A stretch of DNA of 64,000 bases from Henriciella litoralis (GCF_002088935.1 NZ_NCSS01000004.1:434001-498000); one strand, 5' to 3'. Shown: positions 45,964-55,484, numbered from the stretch's first letter. The notes: generated by a model from the letters alone, not told the origin. Made by a program: numbers and translations.

Positions 45964-46872
45964 ATGTTCCTGCGCGACCTCATCGTCCCTGCTCTTGTTT
46001 TCCTGACGCCAGTCTTGCCTGCGGCGGCTGAGCCTGTGCAGCTAAGCTGTGGGGGCGTGGCAAAACAGGGTGGGCTGCTGATGTGTACCGGCCCGGCCGA
46101 GACTGACATTCGGGTGGCAGGCGAAGACGGCGCAGACGCGCGCACCGTGCGCACGAATGATGAGGGCCACGTCTCCATTGGTCTGACGCGCACCGAGCCA
46201 TCGCCCCTCATCCTGACCTCCGGTGCGCCCGGTGTCGTCCCAATCAGCGTCGAGATCGAACCGCGCAATGATGTCGTGCGCGTCCTGCGCGGCGTCGACT
46301 GCGACAAGGTCGACCCGAGAACGCCTGAGCAGATGGCGCACATCGAGAAGGACTGGCTCGCCAAACAGGCCGCTTACAAGATTTTCCATGAGGGGCCGGG
46401 GGCATCGCAGGGTTTCCAGCGGCCGACGGACGGCAGGATGACCTCGCCCTTCGGCCCGGAGCGCAAATACCTCGGCGTCGATAAGAACGGAGAGCCTTGC
46501 GAAAGCTCCTCCTTCCATCGCGGCTATGACATGGCCGCGCCTGTGGGCACGCCAATCAAGGCGCCGGCGCCGGGCATCGTCATGATGGCCGAACCCGACA
46601 TGTATTTCGAAGGCGGCGCAGTTTTCCTCGATCATGGCGACGGGCTCGTCTCGATCTTCATGCACATGTCCGAAATCGGCGTGTCCGTCGGCGACGAGAT
46701 CAAGACTGGCGAAATCGTTGGCCTTTCAGGCAATACGGGCCGCACCACCGGGCCACACCTGCACTGGGCCGTGCAGTGGCGAAATCAGGCAACTTCCGAG
46801 CGCGATGGCGACTTTTTCATTGACCCGGCGCTCCTTCTGGAACTCGCGCCAGAGCAGCAGACCGCACCATAA
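45964..46872 (+). CDS. M23 family metallopeptidase
   Basis: The 302-residue protein has a signal peptide (about residues 1-22) and a periplasmic region of unknown role (about 25-150). A C-terminal LytM/M23 zinc peptidase domain follows. The metal ligands and catalytic residues are present: His185-x3-Asp189 in HRGYD and His265-x-His267 in GPHLHWAV, so an active cell-wall endopeptidase is expected. M23 enzymes cut peptidoglycan cross-bridges during growth or daughter-cell separation, and inactive members activate amidases. The intact motif favours the first role. Confidence 0.92.
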   Translation: MFLRDLIVPALVFLTPVLPAAAEPVQLSCGGVAKQGGLLMCTGPAETDIRVAGEDGADARTVRTNDEGHVSIGLTRTEPSPLILTSGAPGVVPISVEIEPRNDVVRVLRGVDCDKVDPRTPEQMAHIEKDWLAKQAAYKIFHEGPGASQGFQRPTDGRMTSPFGPERKYLGVDKNGEPCESSSFHRGYDMAAPVGTPIKAPAPGIVMMAEPDMYFEGGAVFLDHGDGLVSIFMHMSEIGVSVGDEIKTGEIVGLSGNTGRTTGPHLHWAVQWRNQATSERDGDFFIDPALLLELAPEQQTAP

Positions 46873-47017
46873 GCTGATCGGCCTGACCGCCATTATCGCG
46901 ATTTTCTTGAAGTTCCCGTGGCGGAACCTCCGAATATTATGATCTTTTTCGGTCTTCTTCGGAACGCGCGCAGCCCGCTCTTGTTAGTCTTGCAGACAAC
47001 CAAGAAGGAAAACCATC

Positions 47018-47236
47018 ATGGCCACAGACACATTCGCAATTAGCAAGATCGTCGGCACATCCAAGACATCCATCGAGGAAGCCATCAATGGCGCGCTCGA
47101 AACCGCCCGCAAGACCATTCGCAACATGGACTGGTTCGAAGTGGTCTCGACGCGCGGCTATATCGATGATGGCAAGGTCGCCTATTATCAGGTGACCCTC
47201 GAAATCGGCTTCAAATACGAAGACCGCGCCAGCTAG
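47018..47236 (+). CDS. Dodecin family flavin-binding protein
   Basis: The 72-residue protein matches dodecins, which assemble into hollow 12-mers that store or scavenge flavins. The pattern ISKIVGTSKTSIEEAINGAL, a conserved aromatic at Trp39 in NMDWFEV that stacks on the flavin ring, and the strand YYQVTLEIGFKY are typical. AAGGAA precedes the start. The stop overlaps the convergent oxidoreductase gene by four bases. Confidence 0.95.
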   Translation: MATDTFAISKIVGTSKTSIEEAINGALETARKTIRNMDWFEVVSTRGYIDDGKVAYYQVTLEIGFKYEDRAS

Positions 47237-48204
47237 GGCCGAAGCAGCGTTGAGCCCGTCGTCTTGCCGCTTTCCAGCGCGCGATGGGCATCGGCCACAT
47301 CGGTCAGGCTGAATGTCTGGCCGATCTGCGCTTTCAGCGTTCCAGTACGTAAACCACCGAAAAGGGCTGCAGCACCTCGCCGCAGCCCTTCTGCGTCGGC
47401 GACAAAGTGAAAAAGACCAGGCCGGGTCATGTTGAGCGATCCACGGCGGTTCAGTTCGGTAGGCGACAAGGGTTCAACGGCGCCTGACGCGTTCCCATAG
47501 GTTATGTACCAGCCGCGCGGCTTCAGGCTGTCGAGCGACGCTTTGGCCGACGTCTTGCCAACACTGTCATACGACACGTCCACACCCTTGCCACCGGTCA
47601 GATCCCTGACCTTGCTCGCCACATCCTCATTCGAGAAGACCACATCGCTTGCGCCGGCTTTCCGGGCAAGGTCAGCTTTTTCCTCAGATGAGGTTACGGC
47701 GATCACGCGAACTCCCATTGAGGTCGCCCAGGGCACGACCATCGAGCCGACGCCGCCAACCGGCGCCCAGACGAGCGCGGTTTCACCGGGCTTTGGATGG
47801 TACACCTCGAAGAGGAGCATCCATGCTGTCAGGCCTTTCAGCAGCACCGCAGCCGCATCATCTTCGCTGATGCCGTCAGGCAGCTTCAGCATCCGTGCGG
47901 CCGGACCGGTATAGTGCGTCGCATATGTGCCCTGGCCGAGATAGGCCACGCGATCTCCAACTTTGATGTTCTCGACACCCTCGCCAACCGCCTCCACGAC
48001 GCCCGCGCCCTCTTGTCCAGGCCTGTAAGGGAGTTTTGCCCGATAGAGCCCGGTACGGAAATATGTGTCGATAAAATTGAGGCCAATCGCGCTCTGACGC
48101 ACCAGAGCTTCGCCCGGTCCGGGCTTGCGCGGCTCCATGTCTGTCTTGGTTAAAACCTCCGGGCCGCCCAGCTCGTTAATCTGAATGCAATAAGCGTTGC
48201 TCAT
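47233..48204 (-). CDS. Quinone oxidoreductase (MDR family, Qor-like)
   Basis: The product (323 residues from ATG 48204) belongs to the zinc-free quinone reductase branch of the medium-chain dehydrogenases, which reduce quinones or enals with NADPH. It shows the opening GGPEVLTKTD, the family signature GLNFIDTYFRTGLY and GQEGAGVVEAVGEGV, and a cofactor-binding region around APVGGVGSMVVPWATSMG. GGGAGG lies seven bases before the ATG. A much longer in-frame extension to 48738 covers rnhB and is not supported. Confidence 0.93.
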   Translation of the reverse strand: MSNAYCIQINELGGPEVLTKTDMEPRKPGPGEALVRQSAIGLNFIDTYFRTGLYRAKLPYRPGQEGAGVVEAVGEGVENIKVGDRVAYLGQGTYATHYTGPAARMLKLPDGISEDDAAAVLLKGLTAWMLLFEVYHPKPGETALVWAPVGGVGSMVVPWATSMGVRVIAVTSSEEKADLARKAGASDVVFSNEDVASKVRDLTGGKGVDVSYDSVGKTSAKASLDSLKPRGWYITYGNASGAVEPLSPTELNRRGSLNMTRPGLFHFVADAEGLRRGAAALFGGLRTGTLKAQIGQTFSLTDVADAHRALESGKTTGSTLLRP

Positions 48205-48255
48205 AGTTAATCCTCCCGGAATCATGTTCGTATGGTGTGAATGATGGAGATAAGG

Positions 48256-48825
48256 ATGATCTGCGGCGTTGACGAGGCCGGACGTGGCCCTTGGGCAGGT
48301 CCCGTCACGGCAGGTGCTGTCATTCTTGACCCCCGCAAGCCGATTGAAGGCCTCACAGATTCGAAGAAACTGACCGAAGCCCGACGCGAAGCGCTCTACC
48401 CGGAAATCAAGTCCAAAGCCCTGACTTACGGCATTGGCTGGGCAAGCCCGGGAGAGATCGACACGCTGAATATCCGCGAAGCTACGTTTCTTGCGATGAA
48501 GCGGGCGATCGCGATCATGGGGGTTATCCCGGACGAAATCCTGGTTGACGGCAACAGCCTGCCTGACGACCTGCCCTGCAAAGCGCGGGCAATCGTGAAA
48601 GGCGATCTGACCGAACCGGCCATTTCGGCGGCCTCCATCCTCGCCAAGGTCGCAAGGGACCGGGCGATGGCTGACCTCGAGCATCGCTATCCCGGCTATG
48701 GCTTCTTCAAACACAAAGGCTATGGCACGCAGGCTCATTCAGAAGCCTTGCAACAGCTAGGGCCCTGCGGCTGCCACCGCACGAGCTTCGCGCCGGTACG
48801 CCGGGCGCTTGAAACCGTCGCCTGA
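48256..48825 (+). CDS. rnhB: Ribonuclease HII
   Basis: RNase HII cuts RNA in RNA/DNA hybrids and removes misinserted ribonucleotides. The conserved catalytic motif [14 protein letters not shown] begins at the third codon of the chosen frame. The conserved LTDSKKL and [11 protein letters not shown] motifs and the Gly-Tyr-rich [13 protein letters not shown] end all match the family. I use the ATG at 48256, with GGAG six bases before it (189 residues). ATG codons at 48241 and 48244 add five or four residues but have no ribosome binding site. It is divergent from the quinone oxidoreductase across about 50 bases. Confidence 0.94.
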   Translation: MICGVDEAGRGPWAGPVTAGAVILDPRKPIEGLTDSKKLTEARREALYPEIKSKALTYGIGWASPGEIDTLNIREATFLAMKRAIAIMGVIPDEILVDGNSLPDDLPCKARAIVKGDLTEPAISAASILAKVARDRAMADLEHRYPGYGFFKHKGYGTQAHSEALQQLGPCGCHRTSFAPVRRALETVA

Positions 48826-48917
48826 GACGCCCGACGCAACGTTACCCCTCGCTGGTGCGCTGGTTTTCTGATTACATCTCCAAAAAAGCTAAAATGCATT
48901 TTGGAGGAGAGCGCATC

Positions 48918-50549
48918 ATGGGTAATAGCATCTACAATTTAGGCGACATGCTTGACGCTGTCGGCGCCGAACTCGGCGACGAGCATCCGGCGCTCATTCA
49001 TGGCGACCGTGTTGTCTCGTGGCCTGAAATGACCGCCCGCTCCAACAATCTGGCACGCGCCCTGAGGGCCAGAGGCGTGGAGACCGGCGACAAGGCCGGC
49101 TTCTATCTGCGCAACCAGCCGGAATACATGGAAGCGCTGGTCGCCTGCTTCAAAGGGCGGTTCACCCATGTGAACGTCAACTACCGCTATCTCGATGACG
49201 AGCTGACCTATATCTTCGACAATTCCGATGCCGCCGTCGTGTTTTTTGACCGTGAGTTCCGCGAGAATGTCGACCGCGTGAAGGACCGTCTGCCCAAGGT
49301 GAAAGTCTGGGTGGAAATCGGCGGGGACGGCTCGGATACGCCGGACTACGCCGTCGATTACGAGACGCTCGCCGCGGATGGAGATGGCAGCCCGCTCGAT
49401 ATTGAGCGCTCCGACGATGACCTCTTTTTCCTCTACACAGGTGGCACAACGGGCATGCCCAAGGGCGTCATGTGGAGCCACAAGATCTGGCGGCAGTCGT
49501 CCCGCGAAGCCATGCTCAAGGTCTATGGTTTCGCGCCTTCCAACATGGAGGAGCATCTCGGCTTCGTTCACGAGGTCGGCAAGCTGTCGCGCCAGCTTCC
49601 AGCCTGCCCTCTGATGCATGGCACGGGCCTCTTTACAGCGATGGGGTCAATCATATCTGGCGGCGCCATCGTCACGCTCGAGAACACCAAAAGCTTTGAC
49701 CCAGAGGAGCTCTGGGCCACCGTTGACCGTCGCGGCGTCACGGCCATGGCGATTGTTGGCGACGCCTTTGCCAAGCCGATGCTGCGCGTGCTCGACGAGA
49801 ACCCTGGCGCGTATGATTTGTCGTCGGTCCAGACGATCACAAGCTCCGGCGTGATGTGGTCGATGGAGGTGAAGCGGGGGCTGATCAAGCACATGCCGCA
49901 GGTCGCCTTGATGGACAGTTTCGGCGCGTCTGAAGCGGTTGGTTTTGGCATGTCGGTGACGACGGCTGAGGGGGTTCAGGAGACCGCGAAATTCCAGATT
50001 GGCGACAATTGCAAGGTGTTCACCGAGGACCGAAAAGAGGTCGTCCCGGGCTCTGGCGTGCCGGGCTATATTGCCCGCGGCGGCGCCGTGCCGCTTGGCT
50101 ATTACAAGGACCCGGAAAAGTCTGCCAAGACGTTCTGGGAGGTCGATGGGGTGCGGTACGCCGTGCCGGGTGACTGGTGCACGGTGGAGAAGGACGGCAC
50201 GATCACATTGCTCGGCCGGGGCTCCAATTGCATCAACTCGGCGGGCGAGAAAATCTACCCCGAAGAAGTCGAAGAAGCGCTTAAAAATCATGACGATGTG
50301 CGCGATGCGCTGGTGGTAGGTCTCGCCGATGAAAAATGGGGTCAGGCGGTCACGGCGGTGGTCGAATTGAATGACGGCGCCAGCGCTGATGAAGACACGC
50401 TGCGCGCTTTCGTCCAGACGCAATTGGCGCGTTACAAGGCGCCCAAGCGGATCCTGTTCAAGGACAGTCTTGGCCGCGCGCCAAATGGCAAGGCCGACTA
50501 CAAGTCGATCAAGATCTATGCGATGGATCAGCTTGGCGTTTCGGCCTGA
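48918..50549 (+). CDS. AMP-forming acyl-CoA synthetase
   Basis: The product (543 residues from ATG 48918, with GGAGGAG before it) belongs to the ANL superfamily that activates acids as acyl-AMP and then acyl-CoA. It carries the phosphate loop YTGGTTGMPKGV (about residues 173-184), the A5-like DSFGASEAVG, and the hinge region LGRGSNCINSAGEKIYPEEVE. The end APNGKADYK contains the catalytic lysine. The substrate is not readable from sequence; medium- to long-chain fatty or bile-type acids are common for this subgroup. It is not in an obvious operon. Confidence 0.92.
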   Translation: MGNSIYNLGDMLDAVGAELGDEHPALIHGDRVVSWPEMTARSNNLARALRARGVETGDKAGFYLRNQPEYMEALVACFKGRFTHVNVNYRYLDDELTYIFDNSDAAVVFFDREFRENVDRVKDRLPKVKVWVEIGGDGSDTPDYAVDYETLAADGDGSPLDIERSDDDLFFLYTGGTTGMPKGVMWSHKIWRQSSREAMLKVYGFAPSNMEEHLGFVHEVGKLSRQLPACPLMHGTGLFTAMGSIISGGAIVTLENTKSFDPEELWATVDRRGVTAMAIVGDAFAKPMLRVLDENPGAYDLSSVQTITSSGVMWSMEVKRGLIKHMPQVALMDSFGASEAVGFGMSVTTAEGVQETAKFQIGDNCKVFTEDRKEVVPGSGVPGYIARGGAVPLGYYKDPEKSAKTFWEVDGVRYAVPGDWCTVEKDGTITLLGRGSNCINSAGEKIYPEEVEEALKNHDDVRDALVVGLADEKWGQAVTAVVELNDGASADEDTLRAFVQTQLARYKAPKRILFKDSLGRAPNGKADYKSIKIYAMDQLGVSA

Positions 50550-50593
50550 GGACACGCCAGTTTCCCACCGTTGCAAACCCGGCCTCTAGGGCG

Positions 50594-50640
50594 GTGTCGT
50601 AGCGGTGTCGAAACCGGCCCTTTGAGTGTCGTAGCGGTGT
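50594..50640. repeat. 15-base direct repeat in the 50.6 kb gap
   Basis: GTGTCGTAGCGGTGT occurs at 50594-50608 and 50626-50640, 32 bases apart, in the gap between the acyl-CoA synthetase and the hydrolase gene. The second copy is followed by TTTTTCGG. No coding frame runs through. It could be a protein-binding pair or the trace of a small duplication. Confidence 0.5.
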
Positions 50641-50796
50641 TTTTTCGGTGCGTTGGGCTGAATTAGCGCCATTTCGCCTGTTTTCAGCGAAAGTTTCCCC
50701 CGCTTGCCGACCCCGTCATATATTCGCCAAGCGGTGTGCTTGATATCGCCCGGATGCTGTGGTGATTAATCTGCGAGCACACGTATTGGGGTGGAT

Positions 50797-52533
50797 ATGC
50801 GTCGGATACTTCTGATCATCGCGGGCATTATTCTCGCAGGTGCGGCTGCCGGGATCGTTTTCGCCATCCTGCAGCCAAAAATGACGATGCACCACCCTGA
50901 TTTTGGCAATGATTGTACCGACCTTCTGGACGAGACGACCGAAAACGCGGTCGATTGCGTGCGCGTCTTCTACGGCACAAATCGCGAAGTCCTGTTTGCC
51001 GTTGATGACACCAACGGACCAGCAGAAAACGACACAGTTGACGTGCGGCCAGTTGATTCCGGCTCTCTAAGTGTTGGCCGCGCCGATATCTGGCTGCCCA
51101 AGCTGGTCGAGGAAGGCGGAAGCCGCGACCGGGGCGAGACGCCTTTTCTGAAAGGCACGCCGCCCGAAGAGCCAAGTGAGCTGGCGAAATACGCGCTGAT
51201 CACGCGCATCACCAAGGCCGGGACGGACTACTTCCTGCAACAGCTGGATGATGCGCTGATCGATGAGAATTCCTACTCGCTCTTGCTCTTCGTGCATGGC
51301 TTCAACACACCCTTCGAGGATGCGTTGATCCGCTCTGCGCAGCTCTCGGTGGACCTTTCGCGCCGCGATGTTTTCGATGTGGGTGTACCGGTCCTCTTTA
51401 GCTGGCCATCGGCGGGCAAGGTCTCGCTCGGCGACTATAAGGGTGACCGGGACCGCTCGCTCGCGGCGGCGCCTCACCTCGAGGCATTTCTGGAACTGCT
51501 GACCGCCAATGCCGATGTCGACCGGATCAACATTGTCGCCCATTCAATGGGCAACCGGGTACTGACCAAGGCGCTTGAGGATTTTGCCAACGACTATGTC
51601 GAGAAGCATGGCGATAGCGGCATAGAGTTCCGGATCGTGCTGGTCGCGGCCGACGTTGACCGGGACATTTTCGATGCGACGACCGGCATTTTGGACAATC
51701 TCGAAGCCAATATCACGATCTACACGTCGGACGCTGACAAGGCGCTGCAAGTCTCGAATATTGTGAACCGCAAGATGCGGCTCGGCGATACAGATGGCGA
51801 CAAGCCCTATATCCGTGAGAATAATTTTTACGAGACGGTCGATGCGACGGGCGTCGCGACCGAACTCTTCGGCCTCGGCCACAACTACTATTCGGACAAT
51901 CCCTTCATCCTTGGCGACATGCTGTGCGCCATGGCCGAAGCCAACCCAGAAACCCGCGCGCTGGAACGCCGTCGTTATGGTGGCACGCCGGATGGGCTCG
52001 AATACTTCCGCGTCAATGCCGCCCATGAGCCGGTCGACAAGGACTGCTCGCTGTTCCGCGATGCCTTTCCGCTGACCAAGGTCAGCCAGTTGACGCCGTC
52101 CGACCGCAAATCCACACCATCCCCGCGCACACCGCCTCCGCCGCCAGAGCCGACCGAAACTGCGCCGCCGCCAGGCCGCGACCTTGAACCGGCTGCCCTG
52201 CCACCAAGTGAAATCACGCTTTATGTCGAGGATCGGGACAATTTCGAGCCAGCCGCGCTCGCCCCGCAATTCATGCCTGTTCTGGCGCAAAACGAAGTTT
52301 CCATCATCACGATCCGCGCTCACACGGATACGGTGGGCAGCGAGGCGGAGAACCTTGCCCGCACGATCGCCTGGGCAGACGCGCTGAAGGCCTACATTGT
52401 CGAACAGACAGGTCTTTCGCCAAGCTTCATCCTCGCCGAAGGCCGGGGCGATACACAACCTGCTGTCGCAACACCTGACGAGACAGATGAGTTACAGAAC
52501 CGCCGCATCGAGTTGATCGTCGAGTTTGAGTAG
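50797..52533 (+). CDS. DUF900-type alpha/beta hydrolase fused to OmpA domain
   Basis: The 578-residue protein (ATG 50797, GGGG five bases before) has one N-terminal membrane anchor (about residues 4-25). A DUF900-type alpha/beta hydrolase follows (about 50-385), with VRVFYGTNRE, the oxyanion segment FVHGFN (165-170), the nucleophile elbow AHSMG with Ser250, and a later GLGHNYYSDNP with a probable His. A Pro-rich linker (about 433-470) leads to a C-terminal OmpA-like peptidoglycan-binding domain (about 472-578, RAHTDTVGSEAENLARTIAWA and QNRRIELIVE). The linked OmpA domain should hold the hydrolase at the cell wall. The substrate is unknown. Confidence 0.9.
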   Translation: MRRILLIIAGIILAGAAAGIVFAILQPKMTMHHPDFGNDCTDLLDETTENAVDCVRVFYGTNREVLFAVDDTNGPAENDTVDVRPVDSGSLSVGRADIWLPKLVEEGGSRDRGETPFLKGTPPEEPSELAKYALITRITKAGTDYFLQQLDDALIDENSYSLLLFVHGFNTPFEDALIRSAQLSVDLSRRDVFDVGVPVLFSWPSAGKVSLGDYKGDRDRSLAAAPHLEAFLELLTANADVDRINIVAHSMGNRVLTKALEDFANDYVEKHGDSGIEFRIVLVAADVDRDIFDATTGILDNLEANITIYTSDADKALQVSNIVNRKMRLGDTDGDKPYIRENNFYETVDATGVATELFGLGHNYYSDNPFILGDMLCAMAEANPETRALERRRYGGTPDGLEYFRVNAAHEPVDKDCSLFRDAFPLTKVSQLTPSDRKSTPSPRTPPPPPEPTETAPPPGRDLEPAALPPSEITLYVEDRDNFEPAALAPQFMPVLAQNEVSIITIRAHTDTVGSEAENLARTIAWADALKAYIVEQTGLSPSFILAEGRGDTQPAVATPDETDELQNRRIELIVEFE

Positions 52534-52637
52534 GCGAAGTGCAACACGACGAAGCCGGGACGGTGGCGTTCACGGACTGAGGCGACTGATGAAGCCGGCT
52601 CTTTCCCATTTGCCCCGCTCCATGCGATAGGCATCTC

Positions 52638-53513
52638 ATGGCCGATGATCTGACGACAAGCATGGTGCCCGCGATCTTTCGCGATGTGCCCAAGAGCGTG
52701 ACCTTCAAGAAGCTGCGCAAGCGGATTGTGCGGAACGCTTTGCAGGCGATTGACCAGTTTGGCATGGTTGACCGCGCGCGGGCGGACAAGCCGAAATGGC
52801 TGGTCTGCCTGTCGGGCGGCAAGGACTCTTATGGCCTGCTGGCCGCGCTGATTGACCTGAAATGGCAAGGCGCACTGCCGGTGGAGCTGATCGCGTGCAA
52901 TCTCGATCAGGGGCAGCCAGGCTTTCCCAAACACATCCTGCCGGAATGGCTGGAGACGGTGGGCGTCAAATACCGGATCGAGACCGAGGACACCTATTCC
53001 ATCGTGACGGAGAAAGTGCCGGAGGGGCGGACGTTCTGTTCGATGTGTTCGCGCCTGCGCCGCGGCATTCTCTACCGGATTGCGCGCGAGGAAGGCTGTG
53101 AGGCGATCGTGCTCGGCCATCACCGCGATGATGCGCTCGAGACCTTCATGATGAACCTTGTCCATGGCGGACGGATGGCGGCGATGCCGCCGAAGCTGCT
53201 CAACGATGCGGGCGACATGTTCGTGCTGCGCCCGCTGATCACCTGCGCGGAGGAAGACCTGGCGAAGTTTGCCGAGGCGATGAACTTCCCGATCATCCCG
53301 TGCAATCTCTGCGGCTCGCAGGATGGGCTGCAGCGCGTTGCGATGAAGCAGATGCTGGACGAATGGGAACGCAAGAAGCCGGGTGTGCGCCAGGTCATGG
53401 CGCATGCGCTCGCGACCGTGCGGCCGAGCCATTTGCATGATCCGCGCGTGTTTGATTTTGCAGGCCTCGCGCTCGGCGGTCAGGGCGAGGATGATCCGAA
53501 CGTGCCGTTTTAG
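52638..53513 (+). CDS. ttcA: tRNA 2-thiocytidine biosynthesis protein TtcA
   Basis: TtcA uses an iron-sulphur cluster and ATP to thiolate cytidine 32 in tRNA. The 291-residue product has the PP-loop SGGKDS at residues 59-64, the cluster-binding Cys134 and Cys137 in FCSMC, a further CxxC (Cys222, Cys225) in CNLCGSQ, and the [11 protein letters not shown] motif. Length is normal. A long opposite-strand frame overlaps it but has no support. Confidence 0.96.
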   Translation: MADDLTTSMVPAIFRDVPKSVTFKKLRKRIVRNALQAIDQFGMVDRARADKPKWLVCLSGGKDSYGLLAALIDLKWQGALPVELIACNLDQGQPGFPKHILPEWLETVGVKYRIETEDTYSIVTEKVPEGRTFCSMCSRLRRGILYRIAREEGCEAIVLGHHRDDALETFMMNLVHGGRMAAMPPKLLNDAGDMFVLRPLITCAEEDLAKFAEAMNFPIIPCNLCGSQDGLQRVAMKQMLDEWERKKPGVRQVMAHALATVRPSHLHDPRVFDFAGLALGGQGEDDPNVPF

Positions 53514-53524
53514 GAGGCAGAGAC

Positions 53525-54139
53525 TTGGTGGGGCGCATCGACTACTGGTTCGAGTTTGGGTCGACCTATTCGTATCTGTCGACCATGCGGATTGGCACGC
53601 TGGCGCGCGAGCGCGGCGTCGAGGTAAGCTGGCAGCCTTTCCTGCTCGGACCGATCTTTGCCGCCCAAGGCTGGGACACGTCACCGTTCAACATCTATCC
53701 GGCCAAGGGCGAGTATATGTGGGCCGACATGGCGCGGCAGGCTGACAAGCTTGGCCTGCCCTTTCGGCGGCTGCCCCCCGAAGGCCCGGGCGCGTTTCCG
53801 CAGAACGGCTTACTGGCCACGCGAATGGCACTCGTCGGCTTCGATGAGGGCTGGGGCGATGCGTTTACGCGGGCCGTGTTCACCGCCGAATTCGGCGAGG
53901 GACGGGATGTAGCCGATCAGGCGCTGCTCGCAGAGCTCGCCAGCACTGCCGGAGCAGACGGCGACGTCATGGCCCGGGCGCAGACAGACGCCAACAAGTC
54001 CAGGCTGCGGGGCCAGGTCGAGCGCGCCATGGCAGCCGGCATTTTCGGCGCACCAAGCTTCCTTGTGAGCGGCGAACTCTACTGGGGCAATGACCGGCTT
54101 GAGGAGGCGCTGGAAGCGGCCGCAGGGGGTAAAGACTAG
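53525..54139 (+). CDS. DsbA-family / 2-hydroxychromene-2-carboxylate isomerase-like
   Basis: The 204-residue protein has the thioredoxin-like fold with helical insert of the kappa-class glutathione transferase / 2-hydroxychromene-2-carboxylate isomerase family. The opening DYWFEFGSTYSYLSTMRIG has a Ser in place of the DsbA cysteine pair, as usual for isomerases. GIFGAPSFLVSGELYWGNDRL matches the C-terminal thioredoxin part. The start is a TTG at 53525 with AGGAGG seven bases upstream. A GTG at the next codon is more distant. The substrate is unknown. It ends with a four-base overlap with a convergent gene. Confidence 0.9.
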   Translation: MVGRIDYWFEFGSTYSYLSTMRIGTLARERGVEVSWQPFLLGPIFAAQGWDTSPFNIYPAKGEYMWADMARQADKLGLPFRRLPPEGPGAFPQNGLLATRMALVGFDEGWGDAFTRAVFTAEFGEGRDVADQALLAELASTAGADGDVMARAQTDANKSRLRGQVERAMAAGIFGAPSFLVSGELYWGNDRLEEALEAAAGGKD

Positions 54140-54846
54140 TCGGCTTTGCCCCACTCCGCTTTCAGCGTGTAGGGAATGAAGATCTCAAGCTCAAGCGGGC
54201 CGGAGGGCTGAGTGACGACGCGGGATTCAAGGCCTGTGGCGGTGACGGCGGACGCGCCAAGTGGGCCGCGCAGATTCTGGATTTCTGCGGCAATGTCGCT
54301 CAACAGGTTCTGGCGTTGCGCGCCCATATTCCGCGCGCCGAGATATTGCTCGGTGCCGAGATAGGATTCTGCGCGCCCGTTGAGTTTGACGGACTTCAGG
54401 AATTCCTCAGCCCGCTTCATCAGTTTGTCGAAGGTTTCGCCCTCACGGGTGTCGACATTGAGCGTGAGGCGGAAGCTGCCCTGATTGTTATACGTTGAGT
54501 AGACATCGCCAAAGAGCACCGAATCGATGGGCGCTGAGGATTCGCCGATATCGCCGCCTTCGAGGCTGAACCCGTCCGTGCTAGCGGCTTTCGAGACAAG
54601 CGCGTCGAAGCATTTCTCAAGCTCGCTGCGGCGCTCGCTCGCATCTCTCGAGCCGCTCTGGCAGACGACCTGGACCTGCACGAAGTCTGCCCGGATATAA
54701 CGAAAGATTGCGGGTGCAGCCTTCAAATCTTCGACATCAATCCGTGAGCCGGTGACCACAATGGTTTGCTGGCGCGCTTCCTGCGCGGTGGCGGATAGTG
54801 GCAGAACGAGGCCAAGAATGGCGGCTGAGACCAGATTGAGACGCAT
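54136..54846 (-). CDS. Secreted SIMPL-like hypothetical protein
   Basis: The 236-residue protein has a signal peptide (about residues 1-21, cleavage near ATAQE). The mature part begins IVVTGSRIDVEDL, a motif more often seen at the N-terminus of TonB-dependent receptors. The remainder (about 50-235) resembles SIMPL/DUF541-type periplasmic proteins in its pattern of alternating strands and a helix around RAEEFLKSVK and QRQNLLSDIAAEIQNL. That match is weak. No barrel is present. The function is unknown. It ends overlapping the convergent isomerase-like gene by four bases. Confidence 0.65.
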   Translation of the reverse strand: MRLNLVSAAILGLVLPLSATAQEARQQTIVVTGSRIDVEDLKAAPAIFRYIRADFVQVQVVCQSGSRDASERRSELEKCFDALVSKAASTDGFSLEGGDIGESSAPIDSVLFGDVYSTYNNQGSFRLTLNVDTREGETFDKLMKRAEEFLKSVKLNGRAESYLGTEQYLGARNMGAQRQNLLSDIAAEIQNLRGPLGASAVTATGLESRVVTQPSGPLELEIFIPYTLKAEWGKAD

Positions 54847-54977
54847 GATTTCCTCTCCCTTTTATAAACCAGAGCGTGCACGCGCGTCCTGGAACTGGCA
54901 AGCGAAATCTGGGCGCGCCAGGGCAGGCTTAATGTCTGTCAAATGGCAAGCACTGACCGGAGCCGCGCTTGAGCCCA

Positions 54978-55484
54978 TCACCCCTCCGGGAAGCTACCGT
55001 TCTCATCGCACCAGGTCGCGAAGGTCTTCAGCGCGTCGATGAGCGGATCGATGTCGGCCTCTTCGTTGACGGTGACCATGTCGCCGGGCAGGTCGGCCGA
55101 GAAATCGCCGCCTTCGATCACTTCCTGATGGAAGACCTTTGCCTCATCCCTGGCCCAGAAATTGATCGCGCCGTACCCGTTTGGCTCGATGCGAGCCGGG
55201 TCGATCAGGGCCGCGTCATAGGTGGTCACCGTGACCTTGGTCAGCTCATCCTCTGGCGAATAATCCTCCAGTCGCTTGGTCAGCGTACAGGTCTCGTCCG
55301 GCCTGATGGAGACCACGAAGTAGGAATTGTCATACAGGAAGTCGCTCAGCACATAGGAAAGATCGATGATGGTTTCGCCCGCTTCATAGGCCTGTTCCAG
55401 CGTGACGTCCGAAGGCTCCGCACTCACCGGAGCGGCCACGACCGCGCCAAGGCCCGCGAGCGCTGCAAATGTGATGGTTCGCAT
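54978..55484 (-). CDS. Secreted hypothetical protein
   Basis: I do not recognise this 168-residue protein. It has a signal peptide (about residues 1-22, cleavage near VSAEP) and a small acidic mature part with two cysteines (in DETCTLTKRL and FATWCDENG). It contains no repeat or membrane segment. It is upstream of, and on the same strand as, the SIMPL-like gene with a gap of 131 bases, and may share a promoter with it. Function unknown. Confidence 0.7.
   Translation of the reverse strand: MRTITFAALAGLGAVVAAPVSAEPSDVTLEQAYEAGETIIDLSYVLSDFLYDNSYFVVSIRPDETCTLTKRLEDYSPEDELTKVTVTTYDAALIDPARIEPNGYGAINFWARDEAKVFHQEVIEGGDFSADLPGDMVTVNEEADIDPLIDALKTFATWCDENGSFPEG

Noticed and set aside
48205..48738. 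N-terminal extension of the quinone oxidoreductase to 48738
   Set aside because: It covers rnhB on the other strand. The internal ATG at 48204 has an ideal ribosome binding site and matches the family N-terminus.
52392..53684. 430-residue open frame on the minus strand
   Set aside because: It is antisense to ttcA, with no recognised domain and an arginine-rich composition typical of shadow frames.
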